Assembly (NCBI GenBank): GCA_964019335.1
Contig: OZ025664.1
Coordinates: 434,001-498,000, forward strand
DNA length: 64,000 nucleotides
From: Diplonema japonicum
Lineage: Eukaryota > Euglenozoa > Diplonemea > Diplonemida > Diplonemidae
Reading direction: 5' to 3'
In this document: positions 20,463-30,918 of the stretch, piece by piece
How positions within the stretch are numbered: the first letter of the stretch is position 1
Layout of the letters: each line of letters begins with the position of its first letter
Position numbers and translations under genes: made by a program
The notes under the pieces: generated by a model
The model's database searches: none
Told to the model about the DNA's origin: nothing
What the model saw: the letters and a program-made list of their open reading frames with translations, nothing else

Positions 20463-21881
20463 AGCATGAGAACAAGGGGGCGTCTCACAAAGACTTCCTT
20501 TAACTCATATATATATTTTTTTTTTTTCTCTTTTTTTTTGCACATTTACCGGCATGAGAAAAGTAAAAGAAAAATAAGATAATTCTTTTCTTTATTTCTT
20601 TTTCATTTTTTTCTTCTCATAAATATAAGAAGAAGAAGGTAATATGTTTTTTTATTTTAAAAAAAAAGGAAGAGAGAGGCGGGCTAAGTGGAGGATATTT
20701 TAAAACAGTGGGAGAAGAAGCAAGGAGGGGGGAATGAAAATATTAGCACAAAAGGTTTCAAATTATATAAAACCGGAAAAGAAAAAACAAAGGGGGTTGG
20801 GGGAGGAAGCAGGGAGTGAGCTTTTGCAGCTCGGGAATGAATTGTTTTTAAAAAAAGGAGTTTTCTCTTTTTTTTTCTCTCTCTTCTCCCTCGTTCCTTA
20901 CTTCTCTTCTGTTCCTCCCCCCCCCCTCTTTTTTTCCGTGTTTTTTCTTCACAATAATTTACCCCTTTTGTTTCCCCCTTTTTCTTCTTTTCTTATCGAT
21001 TCTTTTAACAAATCCACCTCTCCCCGTCTTGCATTAAGGAAAGAACAATTCGCATTATTTTTTTTTCCTGCTTATTTCCATCTTTATTAAGTTGCTTTTA
21101 CTATATTACCTTCCTCTCGCACCTACCCCCCCCTTTTTTTTGGTCTTCTTCTACCTCCCTTTCTACACTAAACCCTTTTTTATTAAAAAAGGGTTTAAAA
21201 AAAAAAGAAATATTTTTGTAACACCCTTTCCTCCCCCGTTCCTTGAAGAAAAAAGAGAATTATTTCTAAAAACCAGGGAGCAATGCAGCCAAAATGTCCT
21301 TGCTGACTCGGGCCTCCTCTCTTTGATTTTCCTTTTCTTTTCTTCACCCCCCCACCCCCTCATTTTCCTCTCTTTTAACTTTTACACCCTGCCTTTTTCT
21401 TTTTTTTCCCTCCTTCATGCTCTATTATTTACGCCTCATATCTCTAAAGCCGAGGACAGAAAATTGCCGTTTTTTTGTTGTTTTTCCAAGGGTTCCAGTG
21501 TACACAAGGGGAAAAAAAAAAGAAAAAAAAGAAGAAGAAAGAAGAAGACGATCTTCTTCTTCAAGGGAAAAGTGCCCGCTGCACACATTGCTGCAAAATG
21601 GGACCCTCGCCCAGAGCGACCACAAAAATCTTTGGCGGGCCGTTGCTAACCACTTCGTTCCTATCATCAGGCCCCCCGGTAAGGTGGGGATAGACCGGCG
21701 ATCGCCTGTCTAAGCAATTCTTTTTGAAAACGTCGCCGGACTACGTAGATCGGCGAATTTCTAGTACCTGCGGTAGGCCATAAGGGGGCAGGGGTTGCCC
21801 CCTTTTGTGAGGAATTTTTCTCTTTTTATTAATCACGGGGTGTGTGGTTTTAGTCCGCATTGGATTGCCTGCACCCACTGA
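20463..21881. other. Spacer, middle part (unit copy 2)
   Basis: Same sequence as 9353-10771. Homopolymer-rich and without a supported gene; the hairpin followed by a T run is at 21782-21804. Confidence 0.6.
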
Positions 21882-22638
21882 ATAATAAACTGCAGACGAG
21901 TTCCCTCCATCGGTTCTGTGAACGTGTTGCTTGATGGAGCAATCATGAAGCTCGCTGAATCGGCAGCTCATGTTGAGAACCCCCCATGGACGAACTTTTG
22001 CGTGTCCCACGGAGTCCAACTCAGTTCCACGGCATCCAGTCTGTACCACGAAAAGGTACACAAACCGTACTTCAGCTCTGATGGGCAACGTGGAGCAGTG
22101 GTTAGCGCCGCAGCCGGAGTTGCAAGCTGCCGGTTTATTCGATCTTGATCATAAATCTAAGACCCGAAATCGAAACAGCTAAGCAGTTGGTCGAGCCGTT
22201 GCTTCACCACTTAAGCAATCAGTTCTCCATAGAACTTGGCAAAGAGGCAAAAGGATAAAGTGTGGAAGAGGGTGCAGCGGCTGAAGTCAGATAACTGGGT
22301 TAAGGCCGTGCGAGAAGACATCAGTCTAGTGGTGACTGAGCTTGTCAAGCTCAAGACAAGTTCTTCTCCCATCAACCACGACACCATCAGGGAGACTCTA
22401 TCGATAGAGTTCTTCTTGCTGCTATCCGCAATTCCCTACATGCTCTACAGCAGCGGTCGAACGCAGTTTCAGCGAGCTGCGCCTCGTGTTCACAAGGCTC
22501 AGGACATCAATTAAACCTGAGAAACTGAACTGTCTATTGGTGATAAGCACGGAGGGGGCAGATGTTCCGAGTGAAGACTTCATCAGTTGCGTCATAAGAC
22601 GGTTTCATGATATGCCGACGGCATGTGAACCTTACTGA
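21882..22638 (+). pseudogene. hAT-family transposase relic (spacer copy 2)
   Basis: Identical to 10772-11528: DGA and C-x-x-HG segment followed, in another frame, by the ERSFS dimerisation block. It carries the same frameshift, so the damage came before the array was amplified. Confidence 0.6.
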
Positions 22639-23211
22639 GGCTGAGTTTTTGGAGGGGTTGCACAAATGTTCAGGGAGAAAAAAAAGTGTTCACAGTGGCC
22701 GAGAGGCCCAATTAACGTTCACCCCTATTTTTATTTTTTTTTTGAAAAAAAGGGTCAAAAAATCTGCTAAAAAGCACCGCAGGTCTATCGAAAAAAACCC
22801 ATTTTGAACCGGGGGCCCTGTATCATAGTGAATCTTTTTTTTTTTTCGAAAAGTCGAAAACGAAACTACATCGCTCCTTTGCCTCGCTCAGAGTGTTTAA
22901 CTTTTCTAAAGTTTTTTCTCAGCCACCCTTGCAAGGTTTCTCAAGATATTTCACAAATTCCCTCTAGCGCCCTTAGCCATTGGGACTTGAACAAGTACGA
23001 GAGAGCCTGTGGCATAGCACGCACTACCAATCTTTTCTGGTGAAAATGGCGAACATAAATCTGGGAGAAAAACTTTCTGACGAACATTACCCCCTGTCAC
23101 TTTTTAACGGAAAATTATTTTGCTTACAACTAGCCACAAAAAAAAAAAAAAAAAAAAAAAAAAACACAGTTTGTACCCTTTACACAACACATAAGAGTTC
23201 CCAACCTACCT
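22639..23211. other. Spacer end and upstream region of copy 3
   Basis: Same sequence as 11529-12101, leading into the ATG at 23212. No gene seen. Confidence 0.55.
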
Positions 23212-26200
23212 ATGAATGCGGTAAAGATAGCAGCGGTGCTGCTGTTGGCGACGGCAACGAGGGGACAGCAGACCTGTTCAAACTTCGGGGATGAGGAGTC
23301 GTGTGTGAACTGGAAGTGCGACACGGGTGTGTGCCAGTGGGAGGCGACTTTGAGGAGGTGCGGGTGCCCAACGGGGTGCTCTGTGTTCCTGAACCCGGAC
23401 ACCTGCAAGGGGAACCGCTGCCCTGGGACGCAGGACCCTTGTGATTGGAACAGCAACAATGACAAATGTGAGTGCTCCAGCAGGCCCTGCTCCAGCTTCA
23501 CTGACGAGAAAATCTGCCGGACAATGCAATGCCCTGGTAAGCCGAACACTCTTTGCGTGTTTGAGAACGACAAGTGCGACTGTCCTCCTGAAACATGTAA
23601 AGACCTACAAGATGAGAAATCGTGTATGAACTTCGTCTGCCCTGACAACAAAATGCAGTGCAAGTGGAATACTCCCGCTCGTGCAAGGCATTTCTGTGAT
23701 TGTCCTCCTGCTGAGACGGAGGCACCCGCCCCCAGGAACTGCTTGGACCTGCGCGACGAGAAGTCTTGTGAGAGCTTCATCTGCCCCGACAACAACATGA
23801 ACTGCAAGTGGATGACCTCTTCAGCCGGGAAGCAGTTCTGCGACTGTCCTCCTCGTGAGACGAAGGCACCTGAGACGAAGGCACCCGCTCCAAGGAATTG
23901 TAAAGACTTGAGGGATGAGAGGTCTTGTGAAAACTTCATCTGCCCCGACAACAAGCTGAATTGCAAGTGGATGACTTCACCCATTGGACAGTATTGCGAC
24001 TGTCCTCCTCATGAGACAGAGGCACCTGAGACGAAGGCACCTGAGACCAAGGCACCTAGGACGAAGGCACCTGAGACGAAGGCACCTGAGACCAAGGCAC
24101 CTAGGACGAAGGCACCTGAGACGAAGGCACCTAGGACGAAGGCACCTGAGACCAAGGCACCTGAGACGAAGGCACCCGCTCCAAGGAATTGTAAAGACCT
24201 GAGGGATGAGAGGTCTTGTGAAAACTTCATCTGCCCAGACAACAACATGAACTGCAAGTGGATGACTTCTTCAGCCGGGAAGCAGTTCTGCGACTGTCCT
24301 CCTCGTGAGACAAAGGCACCTGAGACGAAGACACCTGCTCCCGAGAACTGTGAGGACCTGAGGGATGAGAGGTCTTGTGAAAACTTCATCTGCCCAGACA
24401 ACAAGAGAAACTGCAAATGGAATACCCCAGCTGGTGCAAAACATTTCTGTAATTGTCCTCGTGAAACTGAGGTGCCCGCCCCCAAGAACTGTGAGGACCT
24501 GCGTGACCACAAGGCCTGTGTGAACTTCGTCTGTCCTGACAACAACCTGAACTGCAGGTGGATGACCTCACCCAAGGGACAGTACTGCGACTGCCCTCCC
24601 GTCGAGACGGAGGCACCTGCACCCGAAAGATGCGAGGACCTGCGTGACCACAAGGCCTGTGTGAACTTCGTCTGTCCCGACAACAAGCTGAACTGCAAGT
24701 GGATCGAGAACTCTTCAACTGGTAAGCAGTTCTGCGACTGCCCCCAACGTGAGACGAAGGCACCTGAGACGAAGACACCTGCTCCCGAGAATTGCGAGGA
24801 CTTGAGGGATGAGAGGTCTTGTGAAAACTTCATCTGCCCCGACAACAAGTTGAACTGCAAGTGGATGACTTCACCCAATGGACAGTATTGCGACTGTCCT
24901 CCTCGTGAAACAGAGGCACCTGAGACGAAGGTACCCGCCCCCAAGAACTGTGAGGACTTGAGGGATGAGAGGTCTTGTGAAAGATTTATGTGTCCTGACA
25001 ACAACATGAACTGCAAGTGGATGACTTCTTCAGCCGGGAAGCAGTTCTGCGACTGTCCTCCTCGTGAGACAAAGGCACCTGAGACGAAGACACCTGCTCC
25101 CGAGAACTGTGAGGACCTGAGGGATGAGAGGTCTTGTGAAAACTTCATCTGCCCAGACAACAAGAGGAACTGCAAATGGAATACCCCAGCTGGTGCAAAA
25201 CATTTCTGTAATTGTCCTCGTGAAACTGAGGTGCCCGCCCCCAAGAACTGTGAGGACCTGCGCGACCACAAGGCCTGTGTGAACTTCGTCTGTCCTGACA
25301 ACAACCTGAACTGCAGGTGGATGACCTCACCCAAGGGACAGTACTGCGACTGCCCTCCCGTCGAGACGGAGGTGCCCGCACCCGAAAGATGCGAGGACCT
25401 GCGTGACCACAAGGCCTGTGTGAACTTCGTCTGTCCCGACAACAACCTGAACTGCAGGTGGGTGACCTCTTCGGCCGGGAAACAGTATTGCGACTGTCCT
25501 CCTCGTGAGACAAAGGCACCTGAGACGAAGGCACCCGCTCCAAGGAACTGTGAGGACCTGCGTGACCACAAAGCCTGTGTGAACTTCGTCTGTCCTGACA
25601 ACAACCTGAACTGCGAATGGATGACCTCTTCGGCCGGGAAACAGTACTGCGACTGCCCGCGTCGCGAAACGGAAGCCCCTCCCGCGCTGTCCTGCGGTGA
25701 GCACGAGTCCCCGGATGACTGCATGTCGCACTGGTGCGTTGACGAGAAGAAGAAGAGGTGTGAATGGGTGAGGTCGAAGGAAACGGGGAAGGAGTACTGC
25801 GACTGCCCTCCGGATGTGACGCCGGTGCCCGCTCCCGAGGTCTGCGAGGATGTGGACACCGAGAGGGAGTGCGTGAACTTTTTGTGCCCGCGGAACAAGC
25901 AGAGGTGCCAGTGGACGTCGACCCCAGTTGCTGGTGGGGGGAAGGGAAGCTGCAAGTGTCCACCGGAAACCTGTGCGGACCTCCCGAAAGAGCAGTGCAG
26001 AGAGCAGGCGTGCCCGAACTTCCCCGCGATGAAGTGCGACTGGGTGGAGGACGCGGCCGGTTCGAGGTGCGAGTGCCCCCCTCCTGACAGCTGCGCCGTG
26101 TTCACGGAGACCTGCGAGCAGCAACCCTGTCCCGAGAACCCCTCTCAGATGTGCTTTCGGAACCAGGTGGGGGTGTGCGACTGTCCGAAGGTGGCGCGTC

Positions 26201-29200
26201 CCTGCAAGGACTTCGACAGGGAGCAGTGCCAGAAGCAGAAGTGTGCGACGGCCCCCGATGTGGACTGTGCTTGGGCGGAGGACTTGGAGGAGTGCACGTG
26301 CCCGGAGGCGAAGGCTTGCTCGGAACACGGCCCTGCGAGGTGCCCTCGCGAGTCGTGCCCCGAGGACAGTACGAGGCGTTGCTTCTGGGACAAGCACACG
26401 GAGGCCTGCGACTGTCTCCCCCCGAAGGACCCCTGCAACTTGGTGGCGGACAAGGAGAAGTGTGTGAAGACGGAGTGCCCCGACAAGAAGGCGCTCTCGA
26501 TGATGCTGACGGGTAGCGAGGCGACGCCCACGACCACCCTGTGCGAGTGGGACGACCGGACGAAGCACTGCAGCTGTGGGTCGTCGTCGTCGTCGTCGTG
26601 CAGGAGCCTGCAGAGACCCGAGGACTGCAACGGGAAGAAGTGCCCGGACAACGCGGACAGTTTGTGCTACTGGGACTCCTCGAGGGACCTGTGCGACTGT
26701 TTGGAGAAGGAGACCTGCAGGGACAAGACGAGGGAGAAGTGCAGCGGGGAGTGTCCCGAGAACCCCGCGAACACGTGCAGGTGGAACAGGGCTCTGGACA
26801 CGTGCGAGTGCGTGGCGAAGCAGAACAGCTGCCGCGACATCCGGGTGAGGAAGGACTGCTACGGGGAGTGCAAGGTGAACGGGCAGGACAGCAAGTGCTA
26901 CTGGGACGGGTTGACGTCGACCTGTGACTGCTACACCCCGCACGTCGGATCCTGCGGAGACTACACGTCGCCCAGCCTGTGCACGGGGCAGTGCCCCGAG
27001 AACAAGGACGAGGCCTGCTCCTGGAACAGGTTCACCGACCGGTGCGAGTGCGGTCGGGAAGGCTGCAAGCGCTACCCGACCAGCGTGTGCGAGAAGATGC
27101 CGTGCCCGGACTACCCGAACATGAGGTGCGAGGTGGACCGCCTCACAGGGACGTGCGACTGCCCGAGGCAGCAGAAGACCTGTCGGGATCTGAGCATGAC
27201 CTCGTGCTACGGGAGGTGCCCGGAGAAGCCGGAGCTGGAATGCAGGTGGGACAAGGCGGAGCAGGTGTGCGGGTGCCACGACCCGACCCCGGCACCCACG
27301 CCCGCCCCCACCTCGGAGAAGAGGTGTTCCGACATCAAGGAGCAGGAGAGGTGCCTCGGGAGGTGTCCGAACAACTGGGCCGGGTGGTGTGCGTGGGACG
27401 AGAAGGCGAAGAGGTGCGGGTGCGAGTCTGGTGGGGTGGAGCGCTGCAGCGACATCGCTGTGAGGGAGCTGTGCGTCGGGACTTGTCCGGAGAACCCGCG
27501 CTCTGTGTGTCGGTGGAAGAAGGAGGATCACGGGATGGGGGGCTGTCGGTGCGCTGATGCTGCAACCCCGTCGCCCACCCCGGCTCCGACCTGGCCTGTC
27601 GAGAAGTGCTCGCACATCACCTCGATGGAGAACTGCAAGGGGGTGTGTCCCGAGGACAAGAGCAGCATCTGCGTCTGGAAGGAGGAGAAGTGCGGGTGCT
27701 TCAACGGGGGATTGAAGAAGTGCGAGCAGATCCTGGACCGAGATTTGTGTTTCGGGACGTGTCCGGAGGACCACATGAGCACCTGCAAGTGGAACCTGGA
27801 GGGAAACTGGTGCGGGTGCGCCCCCGTGGTCCACAAGTGCAGCGAGCACAGCTCTCCGTCGACGTGCAGGGGGAGGTGTCCCGAGAACCCGGACAGCCTG
27901 TGCATCTGGAACCGGAGGCGCGACTCGTGCGAGTGCATGGTGGACACGCTTCGGACGTGCAAGGAGCTCCCTAAGAGGTCGTGCCTGGGGGTGTGCCCGG
28001 AGAACGGAAGCGGGAGGTGCACCTGGAACGAGGACATCGGGGTGTGCGGGTGTCGAGAGGAAGCGAAGAGGTGTGCGGACTACGGGTCGGCGAGCGAGTG
28101 TGTGGGGATGTGCCCGGAGAACAGGGACCGACAGTGCTACTGGGACGATTCGAGGGCGACCTGCGACTGCGCGGACCCGAACCCGAAGTCGTGCAGGGCG
28201 ATCTCAAGCCCGAAGCTCTGCAACGGGGTGTGCCCCGAGGACCACACCTCGAGGTGCGGGTGGACCGATTCCCACGGCTGCGACTGCAGGGGAGCGGAAT
28301 CCTGCGAGCAGCTCTCCCTTGAGCAGTGCAACGGACAGGAGTGCCCGACCGACCCGAAGAACGCTTGTCTCTGGAACTCCCGGCACCGAAGGTGCTCCTG
28401 CCAGTCTCCGGACCCCTGCCGCTACCGCCCGTACGAGACCTGCTCCGGTCGCTGTCCGGAGGACCCGACGATGTCCTGTGCTTGGAACCACGCCTCCTCC
28501 ACCTGCGGCTGCGGTGGACCAGGGAGGACCTGCAGGGCGCTTCCACGAGAGCGGTGTGGCGGGTTGTGCCCCGAGGACCCGACCGCAAACTCCAGGTGCT
28601 TCTGGAACCACCGCCTGAACAGCTGCGACTGCGGAGACAGACACCCCCCCAGAAGCTGCAGCGACTTCAGCAACACCCACAAGGACCTCTGTGAACAGCA
28701 GAGGTGTCCTTACGACATAGCGTCAACCCTTGTGGCGGCGACTCCTGCGTGGCAGCTGCAAGGAAGGAGGTGCGAGTGGGACGCGAGGGACAACACCTGC
28801 GGCTGCCCAGTGGGCAACAAGGCCTGCAAGTGGCGTTCGCAGAGGGAGTGCAGGGGAACGTGTCCGGAAGACGACAGCAAAGACTGCGTTTGGAGGGAAT
28901 TGGGTGTGGTTGGAGTGGACGACCAGCAGCTGGTGGCGAGCAGCATCGCGATACACAGCAGGGGAAGGTGTGACTGTGCAGAAAGGCAGGAACCGAAAGA
29001 GTGCAGGTACTGGAGCAAGGACGTGTGCCGCCGTATGCAGTGCCCCGACGACCACCAACAGAACTGCGTGTGGAGCGACCGCTCGGGTTCGTGCGAGTGC
29101 CCCAAGGCTGTGCGCTATTGTAAGGACCACCTTACTTACGAGACGTGCACGGGTCCGTGTCCCGAGGGGGGGAACTCGAAGTGCTATTGGAACCGTGCGG

Positions 29201-30156
29201 CCGGTCACTGCGACTGCTACCAACCCGTGGAGGCGTGCAGCCACTACAACCAGCTGGAGTGCGGGCGGAGGCAGTGTCCCGAGGAGCCGACGAAGCGCTG
29301 CAGGTGGAGCAGCGTGAGGGACGCGTGTGAGTGCCCGCGAGATCAGCCACCGAGGTCGTGTGCAGTGTTCAACAGCAGCCCGCGCCTCTGCGAGGCTTCG
29401 CGGTGCCCCGAGGACATGACGAAGAACTGCCGCTGGAACGGAAGGAGCTGCGGGTGCGACGACAAGCCGCCCTCCTCGTGCGGGGAGATCGGGGACGCGA
29501 GGACGTGCGTGACGAGCAGGTGCCCCGAAAACAAGGAGATGAAGTGCGAGTGGAGCGGGACCCTGCAGACCTGCCACTGCCCCCCAACAACGCAGAGGAA
29601 CTGCTCCATGTTCACGACCCCCGGGGTGTGCGTGAGGCAGACCTGTCCCGACGAGAAGGGGAAGCAGTGCATGTGGACGGGCAAGGGGTGCGAGTGCGAC
29701 AAGCGCGTGAAGAGCTGCAGGGAACACAGGACGGAGGAGGACTGCTGCGGGACGTGTCCGGAGGACAACGAGAAGAAGTGCAAGTGGGACAAGAGGAGGA
29801 ATGAATGCGGGTGTGTGGAAGGGGAGGTCCCGCCGCCGCCTCCACCGAAGAAGTGCTGTGAGGCGAAGGAGGAGCCCGGGAAGTATGGGAACCCGTTTTG
29901 CTTCGAGGGACACCGGTGCTGCGCGAACACGGGGAAGTGGGTGTGCGGGAATGGCTCGGGTGTGGTGGACTGCGGGAACGGGAACGCGGACTACGGAGAG
30001 GCTTGCCCCTGCAGGGACGGGGAGTGCAGGGACTGCAAGGGGACCTGCGTGATAGGGGCAGAGGTCCTCTGCTTCGCCAACCCGTGCACCTTCGCAAAGT
30101 GCCCTTCAAGATGCCGAGCCAACTACTGCAACGGATGCAACGCCTGCTGCGAGTAA
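23212..30156 (+). CDS. Giant secreted cysteine-rich modular protein, copy 3
   Basis: Third copy, 2,314 residues, with the same protein as copy 2. Identity with the other copies stops at 30172, 16 bases after the TAA; the 3' flank is then different sequence, so its 3' UTR and processing signals differ from copies 1 and 2. All three reading frames are intact, which favours three working genes and a dosage effect over one gene with relics. An abundant secreted coat, mucilage or adhesive component would fit, but this is inference. Confidence 0.87.
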   Translation: MNAVKIAAVLLLATATRGQQTCSNFGDEESCVNWKCDTGVCQWEATLRRCGCPTGCSVFLNPDTCKGNRCPGTQDPCDWNSNNDKCECSSRPCSSFTDEKICRTMQCPGKPNTLCVFENDKCDCPPETCKDLQDEKSCMNFVCPDNKMQCKWNTPARARHFCDCPPAETEAPAPRNCLDLRDEKSCESFICPDNNMNCKWMTSSAGKQFCDCPPRETKAPETKAPAPRNCKDLRDERSCENFICPDNKLNCKWMTSPIGQYCDCPPHETEAPETKAPETKAPRTKAPETKAPETKAPRTKAPETKAPRTKAPETKAPETKAPAPRNCKDLRDERSCENFICPDNNMNCKWMTSSAGKQFCDCPPRETKAPETKTPAPENCEDLRDERSCENFICPDNKRNCKWNTPAGAKHFCNCPRETEVPAPKNCEDLRDHKACVNFVCPDNNLNCRWMTSPKGQYCDCPPVETEAPAPERCEDLRDHKACVNFVCPDNKLNCKWIENSSTGKQFCDCPQRETKAPETKTPAPENCEDLRDERSCENFICPDNKLNCKWMTSPNGQYCDCPPRETEAPETKVPAPKNCEDLRDERSCERFMCPDNNMNCKWMTSSAGKQFCDCPPRETKAPETKTPAPENCEDLRDERSCENFICPDNKRNCKWNTPAGAKHFCNCPRETEVPAPKNCEDLRDHKACVNFVCPDNNLNCRWMTSPKGQYCDCPPVETEVPAPERCEDLRDHKACVNFVCPDNNLNCRWVTSSAGKQYCDCPPRETKAPETKAPAPRNCEDLRDHKACVNFVCPDNNLNCEWMTSSAGKQYCDCPRRETEAPPALSCGEHESPDDCMSHWCVDEKKKRCEWVRSKETGKEYCDCPPDVTPVPAPEVCEDVDTERECVNFLCPRNKQRCQWTSTPVAGGGKGSCKCPPETCADLPKEQCREQACPNFPAMKCDWVEDAAGSRCECPPPDSCAVFTETCEQQPCPENPSQMCFRNQVGVCDCPKVARPCKDFDREQCQKQKCATAPDVDCAWAEDLEECTCPEAKACSEHGPARCPRESCPEDSTRRCFWDKHTEACDCLPPKDPCNLVADKEKCVKTECPDKKALSMMLTGSEATPTTTLCEWDDRTKHCSCGSSSSSSCRSLQRPEDCNGKKCPDNADSLCYWDSSRDLCDCLEKETCRDKTREKCSGECPENPANTCRWNRALDTCECVAKQNSCRDIRVRKDCYGECKVNGQDSKCYWDGLTSTCDCYTPHVGSCGDYTSPSLCTGQCPENKDEACSWNRFTDRCECGREGCKRYPTSVCEKMPCPDYPNMRCEVDRLTGTCDCPRQQKTCRDLSMTSCYGRCPEKPELECRWDKAEQVCGCHDPTPAPTPAPTSEKRCSDIKEQERCLGRCPNNWAGWCAWDEKAKRCGCESGGVERCSDIAVRELCVGTCPENPRSVCRWKKEDHGMGGCRCADAATPSPTPAPTWPVEKCSHITSMENCKGVCPEDKSSICVWKEEKCGCFNGGLKKCEQILDRDLCFGTCPEDHMSTCKWNLEGNWCGCAPVVHKCSEHSSPSTCRGRCPENPDSLCIWNRRRDSCECMVDTLRTCKELPKRSCLGVCPENGSGRCTWNEDIGVCGCREEAKRCADYGSASECVGMCPENRDRQCYWDDSRATCDCADPNPKSCRAISSPKLCNGVCPEDHTSRCGWTDSHGCDCRGAESCEQLSLEQCNGQECPTDPKNACLWNSRHRRCSCQSPDPCRYRPYETCSGRCPEDPTMSCAWNHASSTCGCGGPGRTCRALPRERCGGLCPEDPTANSRCFWNHRLNSCDCGDRHPPRSCSDFSNTHKDLCEQQRCPYDIASTLVAATPAWQLQGRRCEWDARDNTCGCPVGNKACKWRSQRECRGTCPEDDSKDCVWRELGVVGVDDQQLVASSIAIHSRGRCDCAERQEPKECRYWSKDVCRRMQCPDDHQQNCVWSDRSGSCECPKAVRYCKDHLTYETCTGPCPEGGNSKCYWNRAAGHCDCYQPVEACSHYNQLECGRRQCPEEPTKRCRWSSVRDACECPRDQPPRSCAVFNSSPRLCEASRCPEDMTKNCRWNGRSCGCDDKPPSSCGEIGDARTCVTSRCPENKEMKCEWSGTLQTCHCPPTTQRNCSMFTTPGVCVRQTCPDEKGKQCMWTGKGCECDKRVKSCREHRTEEDCCGTCPEDNEKKCKWDKRRNECGCVEGEVPPPPPPKKCCEAKEEPGKYGNPFCFEGHRCCANTGKWVCGNGSGVVDCGNGNADYGEACPCRDGECRDCKGTCVIGAEVLCFANPCTFAKCPSRCRANYCNGCNACCE

Positions 30157-30172
30157 GAACGCAAGCGAAAGA

Positions 30173-30871
30173 TTTTTTAAAAAGAAAAAGTTATGAAAAT
30201 TACGGAAAACGGGAACAATTCCATTACAAGGAACACATCTGGTATTCTTTATTCTTTTTTCAGATCACCCTATATTTTGAACGAGAAGTATTTTACTTTT
30301 ATTTCCTCTCCCTTTTTTGTCCTTTGATATTCTATTTTTTCCCTCTTTATTATTTTCTCTTCTCTTTTTTTTTGTTTTTTTTTTTTTACTTGCTTCTGGC
30401 AAAGCGTACAAAACAACCACCAGGTCCTGATAGGCACCGACAGTTTTCTTTTCTTTTTGTAACCGCTCCCAGATTATTTTATTATTATTATACCGCTTCT
30501 TCAACCTACCTCTCTTTATTACACCGAACAGTCTCAGTTGCTGTTCAAGGGAGCAATGCAGCCGCTGGATTTTTCTATCCTCGGCCTCCTCCCGACTTCC
30601 CCTGCCCCCCCCACCCCTTCTTTTCTTTGCAAGAATGACTTAAACACAAAAAGAAGGACGTTCGACATGTTGGTTGTTGGTACTTCTTTTCTGGTTGATG
30701 TACCCATGAGCAAACAACACAGGCCAATTCCTTTCTTTTTTTTATATTTTTTTTTTTTTAAAAGAATGAAAGAAAAAAAAAAATACCCTATATTTATCTA
30801 TGCCCCTGCACCCTACCGCTCTCTCCCCTATTGCCCCCCCCTCCCTCCCCTGTTACTCGAAATCACACTAC

Positions 30872-30903
<32 letters not shown>

Positions 30904-30918
30904 GAGAGAAAAAAAAAA
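30173..30918. other. Intergenic region after the array
   Basis: T-rich and then A-rich DNA with no supported gene. At 30549-30592 it contains GGGAGCAATGCAGCC and, 16 bases later, CTCGGCCTCCTC; the same pair with equal spacing occurs in the array spacer at 10165-10209. A 29-nt A run at 30871-30899 and a purine-rich leader precede the next ATG. Confidence 0.5.

Larger units (their letters stand above)
998..30172 (+). repeat. Tandem array, 11,110-bp unit, three gene copies
   Basis: Sequence at position x recurs at x+11,110 and x+22,220. Three copies of the gene body (998-7952, 12108-19062, 23218-30172) alternate with two copies of one spacer (7953-12107 and 19063-23217). I saw no difference between copies wherever I compared them, including transposon relics that should be free to drift. 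The left edge of identity is codon 2 of copy 1; the right edge is 16 bases after the stop of copy 3. The array is therefore very recent, kept uniform by conversion, or partly an assembly product. Confidence 0.93.
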
